From Actinomycetota bacterium (GTDB lineage Bacteria; Actinomycetota; Acidimicrobiia; Acidimicrobiales; Microtrichaceae): a DNA stretch of 50,551 nt. The notes beneath the pieces were generated by a model. That model did no database searches and was not told where the DNA came from. It saw only the letters and a program-made list of their open reading frames with translations. Location of the stretch: assembly GCA_016870275.1 (NCBI GenBank), contig VGBZ01000005.1, forward strand, positions 1-50,551, written 5' to 3'. This document shows positions 25,452 through 34,238 of the stretch, piece after piece. Position 1 is the first letter of the stretch. Every line of letters starts with the position of its first letter. The position numbers and the translations under genes are program-made.

Positions 25452-26183
25452 ATGCCAATCCACGGAACCCTCTTCCAGGACTACGCCGAGACCACCGGCG
25501 CCGACCCGTTCACCCTGCAGAACAAGAAGATGCTCAAGGTCTTCATGCAGTACGGGCCGGTCATGGCCAAGACCGGCTCGATGGTCGCCTACCAAGGTGA
25601 CGTCCGGTTCGTGAAGGCCGGCTCGGGCGGCCTCAACAAGATGGTGAAGTCCAAGCTCACCGGCGAGGGCGTCGACCTGATGACCTGCGAGGGGAACGGC
25701 GAGCTCTTCCTCGCCGACACCGCGTCGGAGATCCAGGTCTTCTACCTCGAGAACGACCTGGTGTCGGTCAACGGGGCGAGCATCCTGGCGTTCTCGCAGT
25801 CCATCGAGTGGGACATCCACCGGGTCGGCACTGGAGCTGCCCTGACCTCCGGCAACCTCTACAACGTGAGTCTGCGTGGCACTGGCTACGTGGCGGTGAC
25901 CACCAAGGGTGACCCGGTCGTACTCGACGTGGCCGGGGCTCCGACGTTCGCCGACGCCGACGCCGTGGTCCTGTGGACCTCGGGTGTGTCGATGGACGTG
26001 CGGGTGGACACCGGCGGCATCAAGTCGCTCATCCGCGGTGGGAGTGGCGAGCTGCTCCAGATGGCCTTCGGCGGCCAGGGCTACGTCATGGTGCAGCCCT
26101 CTGAGAGCGTCATCATCGGCGGCGCCCAGGCCAACCAGTCCTCGGGCGGTGGCGGTGTCCTCGGCGGTCTGCTCGGGGGTTGA
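25452..26183 (+). CDS. AIM24-family protein
   Basis: This 243-residue protein belongs to the AIM24/TRAP-like beta-rich family, recognised from KTGSMVAYQGDVRF, the central GNGELFLAD and LVSVNGASILAF, and the C-terminal GQGYVMVQPSES. The family is widespread in Actinobacteria and has no settled biochemical role. It has no signal peptide or membrane segment and ends in a Gly-rich tail. The ATG at 25452 is preceded by GGAG with 6-nt spacing, so it is preferred over the ATG at 25440. It stands alone between dnaE2 and the peptidase gene. Confidence 0.85.
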   Translation: MPIHGTLFQDYAETTGADPFTLQNKKMLKVFMQYGPVMAKTGSMVAYQGDVRFVKAGSGGLNKMVKSKLTGEGVDLMTCEGNGELFLADTASEIQVFYLENDLVSVNGASILAFSQSIEWDIHRVGTGAALTSGNLYNVSLRGTGYVAVTTKGDPVVLDVAGAPTFADADAVVLWTSGVSMDVRVDTGGIKSLIRGGSGELLQMAFGGQGYVMVQPSESVIIGGAQANQSSGGGGVLGGLLGG

Positions 26184-26268
26184 CCGCTCACCCCCCAACA
26201 CTCGCGGGTCGACCTGCCCGCCACGGTGAGCGACAACCGATGTGGAATCTCCACGGTCCGAGGCCATG

Positions 26269-27543
26269 ATGTTCAGGATGGACAGCGGGCCAGGTCCTCT
26301 GTGGTGCACCCCGACGCGCCGTCGATCGGTCGCTGTCGTCGTCACGGTGCTCCTCGTGGTTCTGGCGCTCGCATCACCGCCGGGTGGAGCGCAGACGAGT
26401 GCCGACTCGCCCAGCCCGTCAATTGGTTCGCAGTCCGATTCGCAGTCCGGTCCGCCGGTGACCACGCCGGGTCAGCGGGCGCGGACCGAGGCGGAGATCG
26501 ACCTGACCCGAGCATCTCAGGAGCAGGTCCTCAACGAGATCGAACGTCTCCGCACCCAGATCGCAGACCAGGGCGCGGTTGCGGACGCTGCCCGGAGTCG
26601 GGCCGCCGCTGCGGCAGCGGCGTCCGCCGAGGCCCAAGGCCGAGCGGACGTGGCCGCAGCCAACGCCATGCGCAATCGCAGTCAGTTCCAGTCCTACGTG
26701 ACCGAGTCATTCATCCGACCGCCCTCACAGGAGCTACTCACCCTGCTCGCAGTGTCTGCGGTCCGTGACGACAGCCACGTGGTCGGGATGGTCCGCTCAG
26801 TGGCCGAGGGACGGCAGCGGCGGGTTGAGGCGTTCGCCGCCGAGCAGCGGGATGCGGAGACGGCACGGGACACCGCTGAGCGGGCCCGAGCGGCTGCTGA
26901 TTCGGAGCGGGGCGCTGCTGAACGTGCTCAGGCCGACCTCGAACAGGGCGTCCGAGACCAGCAGGCGCTCGCAGCTGCGCTCGAGGATCGCCTCGAGCGG
27001 CAGCTCGCCGAGATCGAAGCTCTGCGTGAACTCGACGAGCAGGCGGCACAGGAACTCGCCGAGGCCCAGGCCGCAGCTCGTGCCGCAGCGACGGCGGCGG
27101 GCGTGTCGCCGGGGCAGTCGGCCGGAGCAATCTCCACAGTCGCCGCCGGGCCTCCGGTCGGTCCCGGTGAGATCACGACGGTCAGGGGCATTCCGATCCA
27201 CCAGTCGATCGCAGCCAACCTCGAGGCACTCCTCGCGGCGGCCGCAGCCGATGGTGTGCCGCTGTCGGGGAGCGGGTACCGGAGCAGCGACCGTCAGGTG
27301 CAGCTCCGGCGCGCCCACTGCGGCGCCACGCCGTTCGACGTCTACGAGAAGCCCTCGTCGCAGTGCTCACCGCCCACCGCACGTCCGGGCCGATCCATGC
27401 ACGAGCGCGGCCTCGCCGTCGACTTCCGGAACTGCAGCGTCCGAACGACGGCGTGCTACCGCTGGCTGGCGGCGAACGCAGCCCGGTACGGCCTCCTCAA
27501 CCTGCCTTCCGAACCCTGGCACTGGTCCGTCAACGGACGATGA
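26269..27543 (+). CDS. Secreted coiled-coil M15 (VanY/DacB-like) D,D-carboxypeptidase
   Basis: This is a probable cell-wall peptidase. An N-terminal hydrophobic segment (VAVVVTVLLVVLALA, then ending near GGAQT) exports or anchors it. A Ser/Gln-rich linker leads to a long Ala/Glu/Arg coiled coil (about residues 75-270) like those of NlpC/P60 hydrolases and their activators. The C-terminal peptidase_M15 domain has GYRSSDRQVQLRRAHC, the zinc motif SMHERGLAVDF (His and Asp) and EPWHWSVNG (His). The start is uncertain: ATGs at 26266, 26269 and 26278 and a GTG at 26242 are in frame; 26269 has GAGG 5 nt upstream. The stop is followed by a degenerate region. Confidence 0.85.
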   Translation: MFRMDSGPGPLWCTPTRRRSVAVVVTVLLVVLALASPPGGAQTSADSPSPSIGSQSDSQSGPPVTTPGQRARTEAEIDLTRASQEQVLNEIERLRTQIADQGAVADAARSRAAAAAAASAEAQGRADVAAANAMRNRSQFQSYVTESFIRPPSQELLTLLAVSAVRDDSHVVGMVRSVAEGRQRRVEAFAAEQRDAETARDTAERARAAADSERGAAERAQADLEQGVRDQQALAAALEDRLERQLAEIEALRELDEQAAQELAEAQAAARAAATAAGVSPGQSAGAISTVAAGPPVGPGEITTVRGIPIHQSIAANLEALLAAAAADGVPLSGSGYRSSDRQVQLRRAHCGATPFDVYEKPSSQCSPPTARPGRSMHERGLAVDFRNCSVRTTACYRWLAANAARYGLLNLPSEPWHWSVNGR

Positions 27544-27585
27544 AGCCGGCCTCCGGTCCGGTCGGGGCGTCCCGTGGTTGCGGGC

Positions 27586-27957
27586 TCAAGGTTGAGCAGT
27601 GGCCCACGCCGATTGCGTCCCTCCGAGCGCCTCGGGGGTGATGCGGACTGCTCCGCTCTCCTCGACGAGGGCCTGCCCGTCGTCGGAGAGGATCAGGTCG
27701 GTGAGGGCGTTGGCCGTCGGATTGGTAACTGCCTCTTCCCGGTCGAGGTAGAGGTCGAGCTGCCGCTGAACGGGGTAGGTGCCGGCGGCGATCGTCTCGG
27801 CGTTCGGCGCAACGCATGCCCCGTCCAGCGAGATGGCCACCGCCTTCGCCGCCCCCGTAGTGCCAGCGAGGTCGGTGTACCCGACGATGCCCAGGTCGGC
27901 CGGTCGGCTCACCGACTCGCTGACCGTGAGGCTGCTCGACGGCGAGGTCGTCACATC
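27586..27957 (-). pseudogene. Fragment of a PstS-like phosphate-binding protein (C-terminal part only)
   Basis: The 120-odd codons read DLGIVGYTDLAG, then AKAVAISLDGACVAPNAETIAAGTYPVQRQLDLYL, then LSDDGQALVEESGAVRI, which is the C-terminal third of a PstS-type substrate-binding protein. The signal peptide and N-terminal lobe are missing. Homology to the family stops at about 27957, where the minus-strand frame meets the LivK fragment on the opposite strand. No promoter or credible start exists here (the GTG at 27954 is internal). I call it a truncated remnant left by a rearrangement. Confidence 0.75.
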
Positions 27958-27960
27958 GGC

Positions 27961-28419
27961 CCGCAGCTCGGTGCCACGACGATCATCGTCGCCGAGGCGT
28001 GCCAGAGCACCGACCTGCTCGACGTCGTCGGTCCTGCGGCCAACGGGGTTCTCGCCTCAGGTCCCGATGTGGGCGAGTTCGCCGACAGCGCGTTCTACGC
28101 CCGGGAGATGCGGCCGGGGCTCGAGCGTCAGCTCGGCGGACCGCCGACCGGGGTGTACCACACGTACGCGTTCGACGCGACGAACCTGCTCCTCAGTGCG
28201 GTGCGCCGCGCCGCGGTGCGGCTCCCCGGTGGCGCGCTCCGGATCGACCGAGAGGCACTGCGCAGCGCGATGCTCGAGGTCGACGGCTATCCGGGGGTGT
28301 CGGGGCAACTCACCTGACGCCCCAATGGCGGTTTCGCGCAGTCGGTGCGCATCGCGCTCTATCGGGCGCCGGCGTGGCCGGTGGCGCAGGCCGAGCCCCC
28401 GGCGCCGGTGTTCTCCTAG
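27961..28419 (+). pseudogene. Fragment of a LivK-like amino-acid-binding protein with an in-frame stop
   Basis: From 27964 the plus strand reads QLGATTIIVAEACQSTDLL, GPAANGVLASGPDVGEF and GVYHTYAFDATNLLLSA, which is the C-terminal half of a branched-chain-amino-acid type (Peripla_BP_6) binding protein. The N-terminal half is absent. The frame hits TGA at 28315-28317 just after GVSGQLT, yet family-like sequence (RPNGGFAQSVRIALYR) continues in the same frame to a TAG at 28417-28419. It is therefore truncated at both ends of the normal coding region. Together with the PstS fragment it fills 27586-28419; 28420-28483 shows nothing else. Confidence 0.75.
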
Positions 28420-28483
28420 ACCAAGGCGTTGGCGTCGGTCGTCGGCACCGGGTGACGCCGCAGCGCCGGTTGCTCTTGGCCGG

Positions 28484-29365
28484 TCACTGCCGCAGGCGGG
28501 CCAGCAGGCGGAGCATCTCCAGGTAGAGCCAGATCAGCGTGACGAGCAGGCCGAACGCGCCGTACCAGTCCATGTAGCGGGGGAGACCCGCCTTGGATCC
28601 CTGCTCGATGAAGTCGAAGTCGAGGATCAGGTTGAGTGCGGCGACGCACACGACCACCAGGCTGATGCCGATACCGAGGGGCGATCCGCTCGACCAGAAG
28701 CCCTCGGCGACACCGAAGATGTTGAGGATGAAGATGCCGAGGTACATGAACGCGATCCCGAAGGTGGCAGCGATCACGCCCTTGACGAACTTCGGGGTGG
28801 CCCGGAGGATCCGCAGGCCGTAGAGAGCGAGCATCACGATGAACACGCCGAAGGTGGCGAGCACCGCTTGCGGGACGATTCCCTCGAACTGGGCCCCGAA
28901 GATCGCTGAGATCGCCCCGAGGAAGTAGCCCTCGACCGCGGCGTACAGCGGTGCGGTGATCCGGGCGAAGTGCGGCTTGAACGCAGTCAGGATCGCCAGG
29001 CCCAGGCCGGCGAAGACCGACAGGAACAGCAGGATCGGCTGGGTGGGGCTGGCGCTGAAGACCGGCTGGCCGGCCTCGATGCCGACCTGTGTGACCGTGA
29101 CTGACTGCCAGCCGAAGAACGCCGTGACGAGGAGGACACCGAAGAGGACGCCGGTGGCGGCGGCCACGCCGCCCATGGTCATCACCTTGCCGTCGGTGGC
29201 CCGCTGTTGGAGGTGGGCTCCCCGCTGTGAGGCCGTGGCGGCGTCGGCTGCTGCGGCGGTGGTGGTGCCGGCGGCGCTGCCGGCCTGGGCGTTGCGCCAC
29301 TCGTCGCTCGGTGAGTTGGCTCCGACGCCGAACGCCTGATCGTTCAGGATGGGGTTGCGTGACAT
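28484..29365 (-). CDS. Bax inhibitor-1/YccA-family membrane protein
   Basis: This 293-residue protein has seven predicted membrane segments after a hydrophilic Ala/Thr-rich N-terminal region of about 60 residues. The family start MSRNPILNDQAF and the first-helix block KVMTMGGVAAATGVLF match actinobacterial BI-1/YccA proteins. The C-terminal helix region includes LNLILDFDFIEQGSKAG with its conserved Asp residues. Members are linked to ion (calcium/proton) leak and membrane-protease control in other bacteria; no specific role can be read here. GAGGAT lies 3 nt before the ATG at 29365, so this gene uses a ribosome-binding site. It is divergent from the PhoU/TrkA-C gene. Confidence 0.9.
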   Translation of the reverse strand: MSRNPILNDQAFGVGANSPSDEWRNAQAGSAAGTTTAAAADAATASQRGAHLQQRATDGKVMTMGGVAAATGVLFGVLLVTAFFGWQSVTVTQVGIEAGQPVFSASPTQPILLFLSVFAGLGLAILTAFKPHFARITAPLYAAVEGYFLGAISAIFGAQFEGIVPQAVLATFGVFIVMLALYGLRILRATPKFVKGVIAATFGIAFMYLGIFILNIFGVAEGFWSSGSPLGIGISLVVVCVAALNLILDFDFIEQGSKAGLPRYMDWYGAFGLLVTLIWLYLEMLRLLARLRQ

Positions 29366-29494
29366 GGGATCCTCGGGGTTGTTCCGTGCTGTCCCGATGC
29401 GGTCAGCACCGGAATGTTACCGCCCGTCGTACGGGTCAGCGGGTGCGGCGAGCCGTCGTGGACGGGCGTCCTCCGCCTATCCTGAATAATCACT

Positions 29495-30745
29495 ATGGAT
29501 GCCCGACCTCGGAGTCTCCGCACCATGCTCGCCGAGGCCAAGGACGCCTCGGAGATCATGGTCGATCTGGCCTACGCCGCGGTCTACTTCAACGATCCGG
29601 GCATGGCCGACGAGCTCGGCGAGCTCGAGGAGCGCATGAACGATCTGGTCCAGGAGATGCGCGCCGTGTGCATCCTCGCCGTGCGCCGGCCCGCCGAGGC
29701 CGAGGGGATGGCCTCGGTGCTGCAGGTCATCTCGGCGATCGAGGGCATCGCCAACGCCGCAGTCGACATCTCCCGGTTGGTGACCCACCGGCTGGGGATT
29801 CCCGATGAGCTGATTGCCGATCTGTCCAACGCCGAGGAGGTCTCGCACCGGGTCTGGATCCGTGAGGGCTCGCACATGGCGCACCGGCCGCTCAAGGACC
29901 TCGAGCTCCCGGTCCAGTGCGGCATGCGGGTCGTCGCCGTCCGCCGGGACCGGTCGTGGATGATCGAGGAGGTCGACGGCGACGTCGTCCTGGTCCCCGG
30001 TGACGTCCTGTTCCTGCGCGGTTCGCCGGCCGGGATCGTCCGCCTCCACGAGCTCGCCGCCGCACCCACCTGGGAACCGCCCGAGGTCTCCGTACCCGAT
30101 GCGCTCACCGACCTGGACCGCGCGGTCGACGTGCTCGTGGAGATGAAGGACACCTCCGAGGCTGCGGTCGGTCTGGCCTACTCGGCGCTCGCCCTGCAGG
30201 ACGCCGGACTGGCGGCCGAGGTCAACCACCTCGCCGAGCGGCTCGACGCCATGAAGGATCGGCTGCAGCTGTGGGTGCTCCGGGCCGCCAAGCACGACGT
30301 CGACCCGGCGCCGCTGCGCGGCCTCCTGCAGCTTGCTGCGGCCGCCGAGGAGCTCGGTGACCAGGCCAACGCCATGGTGTGGTTGATCGCAGACGACTAC
30401 AAGGTCCACCCGATCGTGAAGGTGGCACTCGGTCAGGCCGACGTTGTATCAACCCGGGTGCCGGTCGCTCCGGGTTCGACGGCTGACGGTCGACGGCTCT
30501 CGGAGCTCCAGCTCGACATCGAACCGGGGTTCTCGGTACTGGCCATCCGGCGGGACAACCGCTACATCTACAGACCCCGGGGGTACGTGATCCTCTCCGC
30601 CGGGGATGAGTTGATCGCCACGGGTCCCCACGAGGGGCGCGACCGGCTCGGTGAGTTGTGCGGGTGGCAGGTCGTCTCCGACGACGACGACCCGACCGGC
30701 CAGGTGCAACTCGTACCCCTCGCCGCCGGTCGCGCCTCCGGCTGA
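29495..30745 (+). CDS. Tandem PhoU-TrkA_C protein, probable potassium-transport regulator
   Basis: This 416-residue soluble protein is an internal duplication: a PhoU-like helical domain (about 1-110) and a TrkA-C domain (about 118-195), then a second PhoU-like domain (about 206-312) and a second TrkA-C (about 320-402). The paired segments AKDASEIMVDLAYAAVYFND and MKDTSEAAVGLAYSALALQD show the repeat directly. TrkA-C domains bind nucleotides such as c-di-AMP in several cation channels, so a role in K+ channel or transporter gating is likely, but no channel gene is adjacent. TATCCT (29478-29483) lies 11 nt before the ATG; the 5' leader would be very short. Confidence 0.85.
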   Translation: MDARPRSLRTMLAEAKDASEIMVDLAYAAVYFNDPGMADELGELEERMNDLVQEMRAVCILAVRRPAEAEGMASVLQVISAIEGIANAAVDISRLVTHRLGIPDELIADLSNAEEVSHRVWIREGSHMAHRPLKDLELPVQCGMRVVAVRRDRSWMIEEVDGDVVLVPGDVLFLRGSPAGIVRLHELAAAPTWEPPEVSVPDALTDLDRAVDVLVEMKDTSEAAVGLAYSALALQDAGLAAEVNHLAERLDAMKDRLQLWVLRAAKHDVDPAPLRGLLQLAAAAEELGDQANAMVWLIADDYKVHPIVKVALGQADVVSTRVPVAPGSTADGRRLSELQLDIEPGFSVLAIRRDNRYIYRPRGYVILSAGDELIATGPHEGRDRLGELCGWQVVSDDDDPTGQVQLVPLAAGRASG

Positions 30746-30754
30746 GGCCGGCGC

Positions 30755-30760
30755 TACCCT
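30755..30760 (+). promoter_or_regulatory. Leaderless-type -10 hexamer for mca
   Basis: TACCCT ends 6 nt before the GTG at 30767, within the short gap after the PhoU/TrkA-C gene, so mca may have its own leaderless promoter. Confidence 0.5.
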
Positions 30761-30766
30761 GCGGCC

Positions 30767-31636
30767 GTGAACGAACCGCTCCGCCTGCTCTGCGTGCACG
30801 CGCACCCCGACGACGAGGCGTCCAAGGGTGCGGCGACCGTGGCGCGGTACGCCGCAGAGGGGATCCCGTCCACGCTCGTGTGCTGCACAGGAGGCGAGGC
30901 GGGGGAGATCCTGAACGAGGCCGTCGACACGCCCGAGAATCGGGCCCGGCTCAGTGAGCTCCGCCTCGAGGAACTTGCCGCGTCGGTCGAGATCATCGGG
31001 TACGACCGGCTCGAACTGCTCGGTTATCACGACTCCGGTATGCCGGACACGCCCGTGAACGAGCGGGCCGACAACTTCTGGAACGCTCCGCTGGACGAGG
31101 CCACTGAGGCGCTCGTCCAGATCGTCCGCCGCGATCGTCCACAGGTGATCGTCACCTACGCCGACGACCAGCGGAACTACGCCCACCCGGATCACCTCAA
31201 GGTGCACGAGGTGTCGGTCGCAGCGTTCGTCCGTGCCGGCGACCCCGAGTGGTGCCCCGACGCCGGGGATCCGTGGACGCCGTCGAAGCTCTACTACTCC
31301 ACCTGGTCCAAACGCCGGATGTTCGCTCTGCACCACCGGTTCCTCGAGCTCGGGATCGAGTCGCCCTTCGACGACGAGTGGCTGGCCCGCGTGGAGGAGT
31401 TCAGCCAGGACGATCGGATCACCACCCAGGTGGACGTGGCCGGGTTCTACGGAGTGCGGGAGGCGGCGCTCAAGGCGCACGCCACGCAGGTCGCCCCTGA
31501 CTCGCCGTTCTGGTTCGGCCTCCCCGGCGACGAGGTCGTCGGGCTGCACCCGTGGGACGACTACATCCTCGCCGAGTCCCGGGTGCCGACCGCGCTGCCC
31601 GAGGACGACCTCTTCGCCGGTGTCGCCGGACGGTAG
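30767..31636 (+). CDS. mca: Mca: mycothiol S-conjugate amidase
   Basis: Mca cleaves mycothiol conjugates of electrophiles and drugs to release the mercapturic acid for export, the actinobacterial thiol detoxification route. The 289-residue LmbE/PIG-L-fold protein has the zinc motif HAHPDDE (H13, D16) and the distal YADDQRNYAHPDHLKVHE (H140, D142, H143). CCTGGEAGEILN and the mid-domain GYHDSGMPD are family landmarks. Its length and C-terminal FWFGLPGDE segment favour Mca over MshB. The stop is 10 nt before the downstream ChbG-like gene, suggesting co-expression. The presence of Mca supports a mycothiol-making actinobacterium. Confidence 0.9.
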   Translation: MNEPLRLLCVHAHPDDEASKGAATVARYAAEGIPSTLVCCTGGEAGEILNEAVDTPENRARLSELRLEELAASVEIIGYDRLELLGYHDSGMPDTPVNERADNFWNAPLDEATEALVQIVRRDRPQVIVTYADDQRNYAHPDHLKVHEVSVAAFVRAGDPEWCPDAGDPWTPSKLYYSTWSKRRMFALHHRFLELGIESPFDDEWLARVEEFSQDDRITTQVDVAGFYGVREAALKAHATQVAPDSPFWFGLPGDEVVGLHPWDDYILAESRVPTALPEDDLFAGVAGR

Positions 31637-31646
31637 CGTCGGGTCG

Positions 31647-32480
31647 GTGACCTCGCTCGTCGAACGTCTCGGACATCCTGCCGACGCCCGCGTCCTGATC
31701 GTCAACTGCGACGACCTGGGCCTCTGTCACGCCGCCAACGAGGGGGTCTACGACGCCCTGCACGACGGTCTGGCCACCTCGGCGTCGCTCATGGTCCCGG
31801 CGCCCTGGGCTCGCGAGGCGAGGCTGCGCGACCGTGGTGACGACATCGGGATCCACCTGACGCTGAACGCTGAGTGGGAGAACTACCGGTGGGGTCCGAT
31901 CACGGTGGCGCCATCGCTGCTCGGTGGCGATGGTGGGTTCCCGGCGACCGTGGACGATGTCTGGGACCACGCCGACCTCGACGAGGTGCGCCGTGAGTTG
32001 CGGGCGCAGATCGAGCGCGCCGTGGAGTGGGGTTTCGACGTGACCCACCTCGATTCGCACATGGGGACCCTCCAGTTGCGCCCGGAGTTCTTCGATGTGT
32101 ACCTCGACCTCGCCGTGGAGTTCGCTCTCCCGTTCCGGCTCTCCGGAGCCAGCACCGAAGCCGTCGTCGGGTTCCCGTTCCGAGCCCTCGCCGCGGAGGA
32201 GGGCGTGGTGTTCCCGGATCACCTCGTCATCCCGCCGCCCGGGCCGACCCGGCCGGCGTTCGAACGGCTCCTCGAGGATCTCCGCCCAGGGGTGACCGAG
32301 ATCTTCCTGCACCCGGCCACCGATCACGCCGAACTCCGGTCGCTCATGCCGGAGTGGGCCGAGCGGGTCGATGACCACGCTGTGTTGTGCGCCGACCCGG
32401 CGTTCCGGAATCGGGTCGAAGCCTCCGGGGTGGTGCTCGGTTCGTGGCGGGCATTGCGCGAGGCCCAGCGCGCCGGCTGA
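31647..32480 (+). CDS. ChbG/YdjC-family carbohydrate deacetylase
   Basis: This 277-residue member of the YdjC family probably removes acetyl groups from a small amino sugar. The metal and catalytic motifs are NCDDLGLCHAANEGV (Asp pair), DDIGIHLTLNAEW (His) and THLDSHMGTLQ (His), and VTEIFLHPATD closes the domain. The open frame extends upstream inside mca in another phase, but the GTG at 31647 gives the family-like start, 7 nt after TAGCGT (31634-31639, which overlaps the mca stop). It may work with Mca on sugar-containing conjugates; that link is inferred only from adjacency. Confidence 0.85.
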   Translation: MTSLVERLGHPADARVLIVNCDDLGLCHAANEGVYDALHDGLATSASLMVPAPWAREARLRDRGDDIGIHLTLNAEWENYRWGPITVAPSLLGGDGGFPATVDDVWDHADLDEVRRELRAQIERAVEWGFDVTHLDSHMGTLQLRPEFFDVYLDLAVEFALPFRLSGASTEAVVGFPFRALAAEEGVVFPDHLVIPPPGPTRPAFERLLEDLRPGVTEIFLHPATDHAELRSLMPEWAERVDDHAVLCADPAFRNRVEASGVVLGSWRALREAQRAG

Positions 32481-32520
32481 TCCTCATCGATCGGTGGAAA
32501 CGACCCTGTAGAGGCGGCGT

Positions 32521-33033
32521 TCAGCGAGGGAACGGCAGGTCTGCGGCGCATGCTCCCCAGAGACCCGAGCCGTTGGACTTGGCGGCCCGGGCGGCATCGG
32601 CGAGCGTGGCCGTGTAGGCGACGTTCGGCTTGTAGACAATCGATGCGGCGTACCCGTCGAGCACCATGGCCCGGTTCACGAACAGATCGTCGCGGGTACG
32701 GAAGACGTAGGCCAGCAGACGGTCGAACTTGTCGCGGGGCTCGACGTCGAGTTCGAGCCGCACTGCGGTGCCCTCGGGGAGGAGCCCCTTTAGATGCGCC
32801 GAAGCCTCGGGACCGAAGCACTCGACGGGGGAGTCCTGCTTGACGCTCTCCGGAGTGTCGATACCGATGAACCGGACTCGCTCGTCGACGCCATCGACCT
32901 CGGCCACGATGGTGTCGCCGTCGACCACCCGAACGACGGTGGCGTTGGCGCCGCTCGACTCCGCTCCGGAACCGCCACCGCACCCGGCGAGGAGCCCCGC
33001 CACGACCACGGCGATTCCGGCCGACCTAGACAC
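32521..33033 (-). CDS. Secreted staphylococcal-nuclease-like lipoprotein
   Basis: This 170-residue product has a signal peptide (SAGIAVVVAGLLAGC) with lipobox LLAGC, a Gly/Ser linker and an SNase (thermonuclease) domain from about residue 30. The domain shows VVDGDTIVAEVDG, VRFIGIDTPES (catalytic Arg and acidic region) and KFDRLLAYVF (second Arg), and ends in SNGSGLWG. It would be anchored outside the membrane and degrade DNA or RNA. The GTG at 33033 overlaps the thiolase stop by 8 nt and is preferred over the ATG at 33063, which would add ten residues and lengthen the overlap. The two genes may be co-transcribed. Confidence 0.87.
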   Translation of the reverse strand: MSRSAGIAVVVAGLLAGCGGGSGAESSGANATVVRVVDGDTIVAEVDGVDERVRFIGIDTPESVKQDSPVECFGPEASAHLKGLLPEGTAVRLELDVEPRDKFDRLLAYVFRTRDDLFVNRAMVLDGYAASIVYKPNVAYTATLADAARAAKSNGSGLWGACAADLPFPR

Positions 33034-34204
33034 GGTCGATGATCGTGCCCGTCCCGAGCCCACCGCCGCAGCACATGCTGATCAGCGCCGAGTTGCCTCC
33101 GGTGCGCTCGAGCTCGTGAACGGCCTTGGTCAGGAGGAACGCTCCGGTGGCACCGAGCGGGTGCCCGAGCGCAATGGCCCCACCGTTGGGGTTGGTGCGG
33201 TCGAGGTCGGCACCGGTGGCGCGGGCCCAGGCGAGCACGACCGAGGCGAACGCCTCGTTGATCTCGAACAGGTCGAAGCTGTCGATCGTGCGGCCGGTGC
33301 GCTCCAGCAGCCGCTCCGTGGCGTCGATCGGTCCGGTCAGCATCAGCACCGGATCGACGCCGACCAGACACGTGTCGACCACGACAGCCCGTGGCGTCAG
33401 GCCGAGCGCCTCGGCCTTCTCTGCCGACATCATGAGCACCGCCGAGGCGCCGTCGGAGATCTGCGAGGACGACCCGGCGGTGTGCACGCCGTCCTCACGG
33501 GCCACCGGCTTCAGGCCGGCGAGCGCCTCAGCGGTGGTGTTGCGCAGGCCCTCGTCCCGGGTGATGACCTGCGTCTCGCCGGTGGGTTCGCCGTCCTCGC
33601 CGAGCACCGGCGCAGTGACGGGGACGATCTGGTTGCCGAAGCGGTCCTCGTCCCAGGCCTTTGCGGCGCGCTCCTGGCTGGCGAGCGCGAACGCGTCGGT
33701 GTCGGCCCGGGTGACCTCCCAGCGATCGGCGATGCGCTCGGCACCTTCGAATTGCGATGTCGGCTCGTACAGCGGGAAGTACGACTTGGGGAGCGGGACG
33801 CCGAAGCCGAGCTTCTTGGACGCGCTCGCACCGATGGGCACCCGGCTCATGGACTCCACCCCGCAGGCGACTGCCACGTCGACGGTGCCGGACGCCACGA
33901 GCGACGCCGCCAGGTTGGTGGCCTGCTGGGAGGACCCGCACTGGGTGTCGACGGTGGTGGCCGCCGTCGAGATGGGCAGCCCGGCGGTCAGCCACGCGGT
34001 GCGGGCGGTGTTGAACGACTGCTGGCCCACCTGCGAGACGCAGCCGCCGACGACCTGCTCGACCTGGGTCGGGTCGACACCGGACCGCTCGATCACGCCG
34101 GCCAGCACGGCGGACAGCAGGTCGGCGGGGTGGACCCCGGCGAGCCCGCCGTTTCGACGGCCGATCGGGGTCCGGAGAGCTTCGATGATCACGACGTCGG
34201 TCAT
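33026..34204 (-). CDS. Acetyl-CoA acetyltransferase (thiolase)
   Basis: This 392-residue thiolase either condenses two acyl-CoA units or cleaves a 3-ketoacyl-CoA in beta-oxidation. The acylated nucleophile is C89 (VDTQCGSSQQA). The catalytic His lies in NPNGGAIALGHPLGATGA and the second Cys in SMCCGGGLGTGTI. Length and motifs are those of FadA/AtoB-type enzymes. The ATG at 34204 is 6 nt after TAGGAT on the minus strand and has no ribosome-binding site. A thioesterase, a WS/DGAT and an acyl ligase elsewhere in the window are other lipid genes, but none is in this unit. Confidence 0.93.
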   Translation of the reverse strand: MTDVVIIEALRTPIGRRNGGLAGVHPADLLSAVLAGVIERSGVDPTQVEQVVGGCVSQVGQQSFNTARTAWLTAGLPISTAATTVDTQCGSSQQATNLAASLVASGTVDVAVACGVESMSRVPIGASASKKLGFGVPLPKSYFPLYEPTSQFEGAERIADRWEVTRADTDAFALASQERAAKAWDEDRFGNQIVPVTAPVLGEDGEPTGETQVITRDEGLRNTTAEALAGLKPVAREDGVHTAGSSSQISDGASAVLMMSAEKAEALGLTPRAVVVDTCLVGVDPVLMLTGPIDATERLLERTGRTIDSFDLFEINEAFASVVLAWARATGADLDRTNPNGGAIALGHPLGATGAFLLTKAVHELERTGGNSALISMCCGGGLGTGTIIDRV

Positions 34205-34210
34205 GACCCG

Positions 34211-34216
34211 ATCCTA
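34211..34216 (-). promoter_or_regulatory. Leaderless-type -10 hexamer for the thiolase
   Basis: TAGGAT (minus strand) ends exactly 6 nt before the ATG at 34204. Confidence 0.5.
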
Positions 34217-34238
34217 GGGGCGAGACAGCCGGGAGGCC

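Noticed and set aside
27574-28317. A complete 247-codon plus-strand gene
   Set aside because: Its first 130 codons are antisense to the PstS fragment and non-homologous; only the part from about 27964 belongs to the LivK family, so it is a pseudogene fragment.
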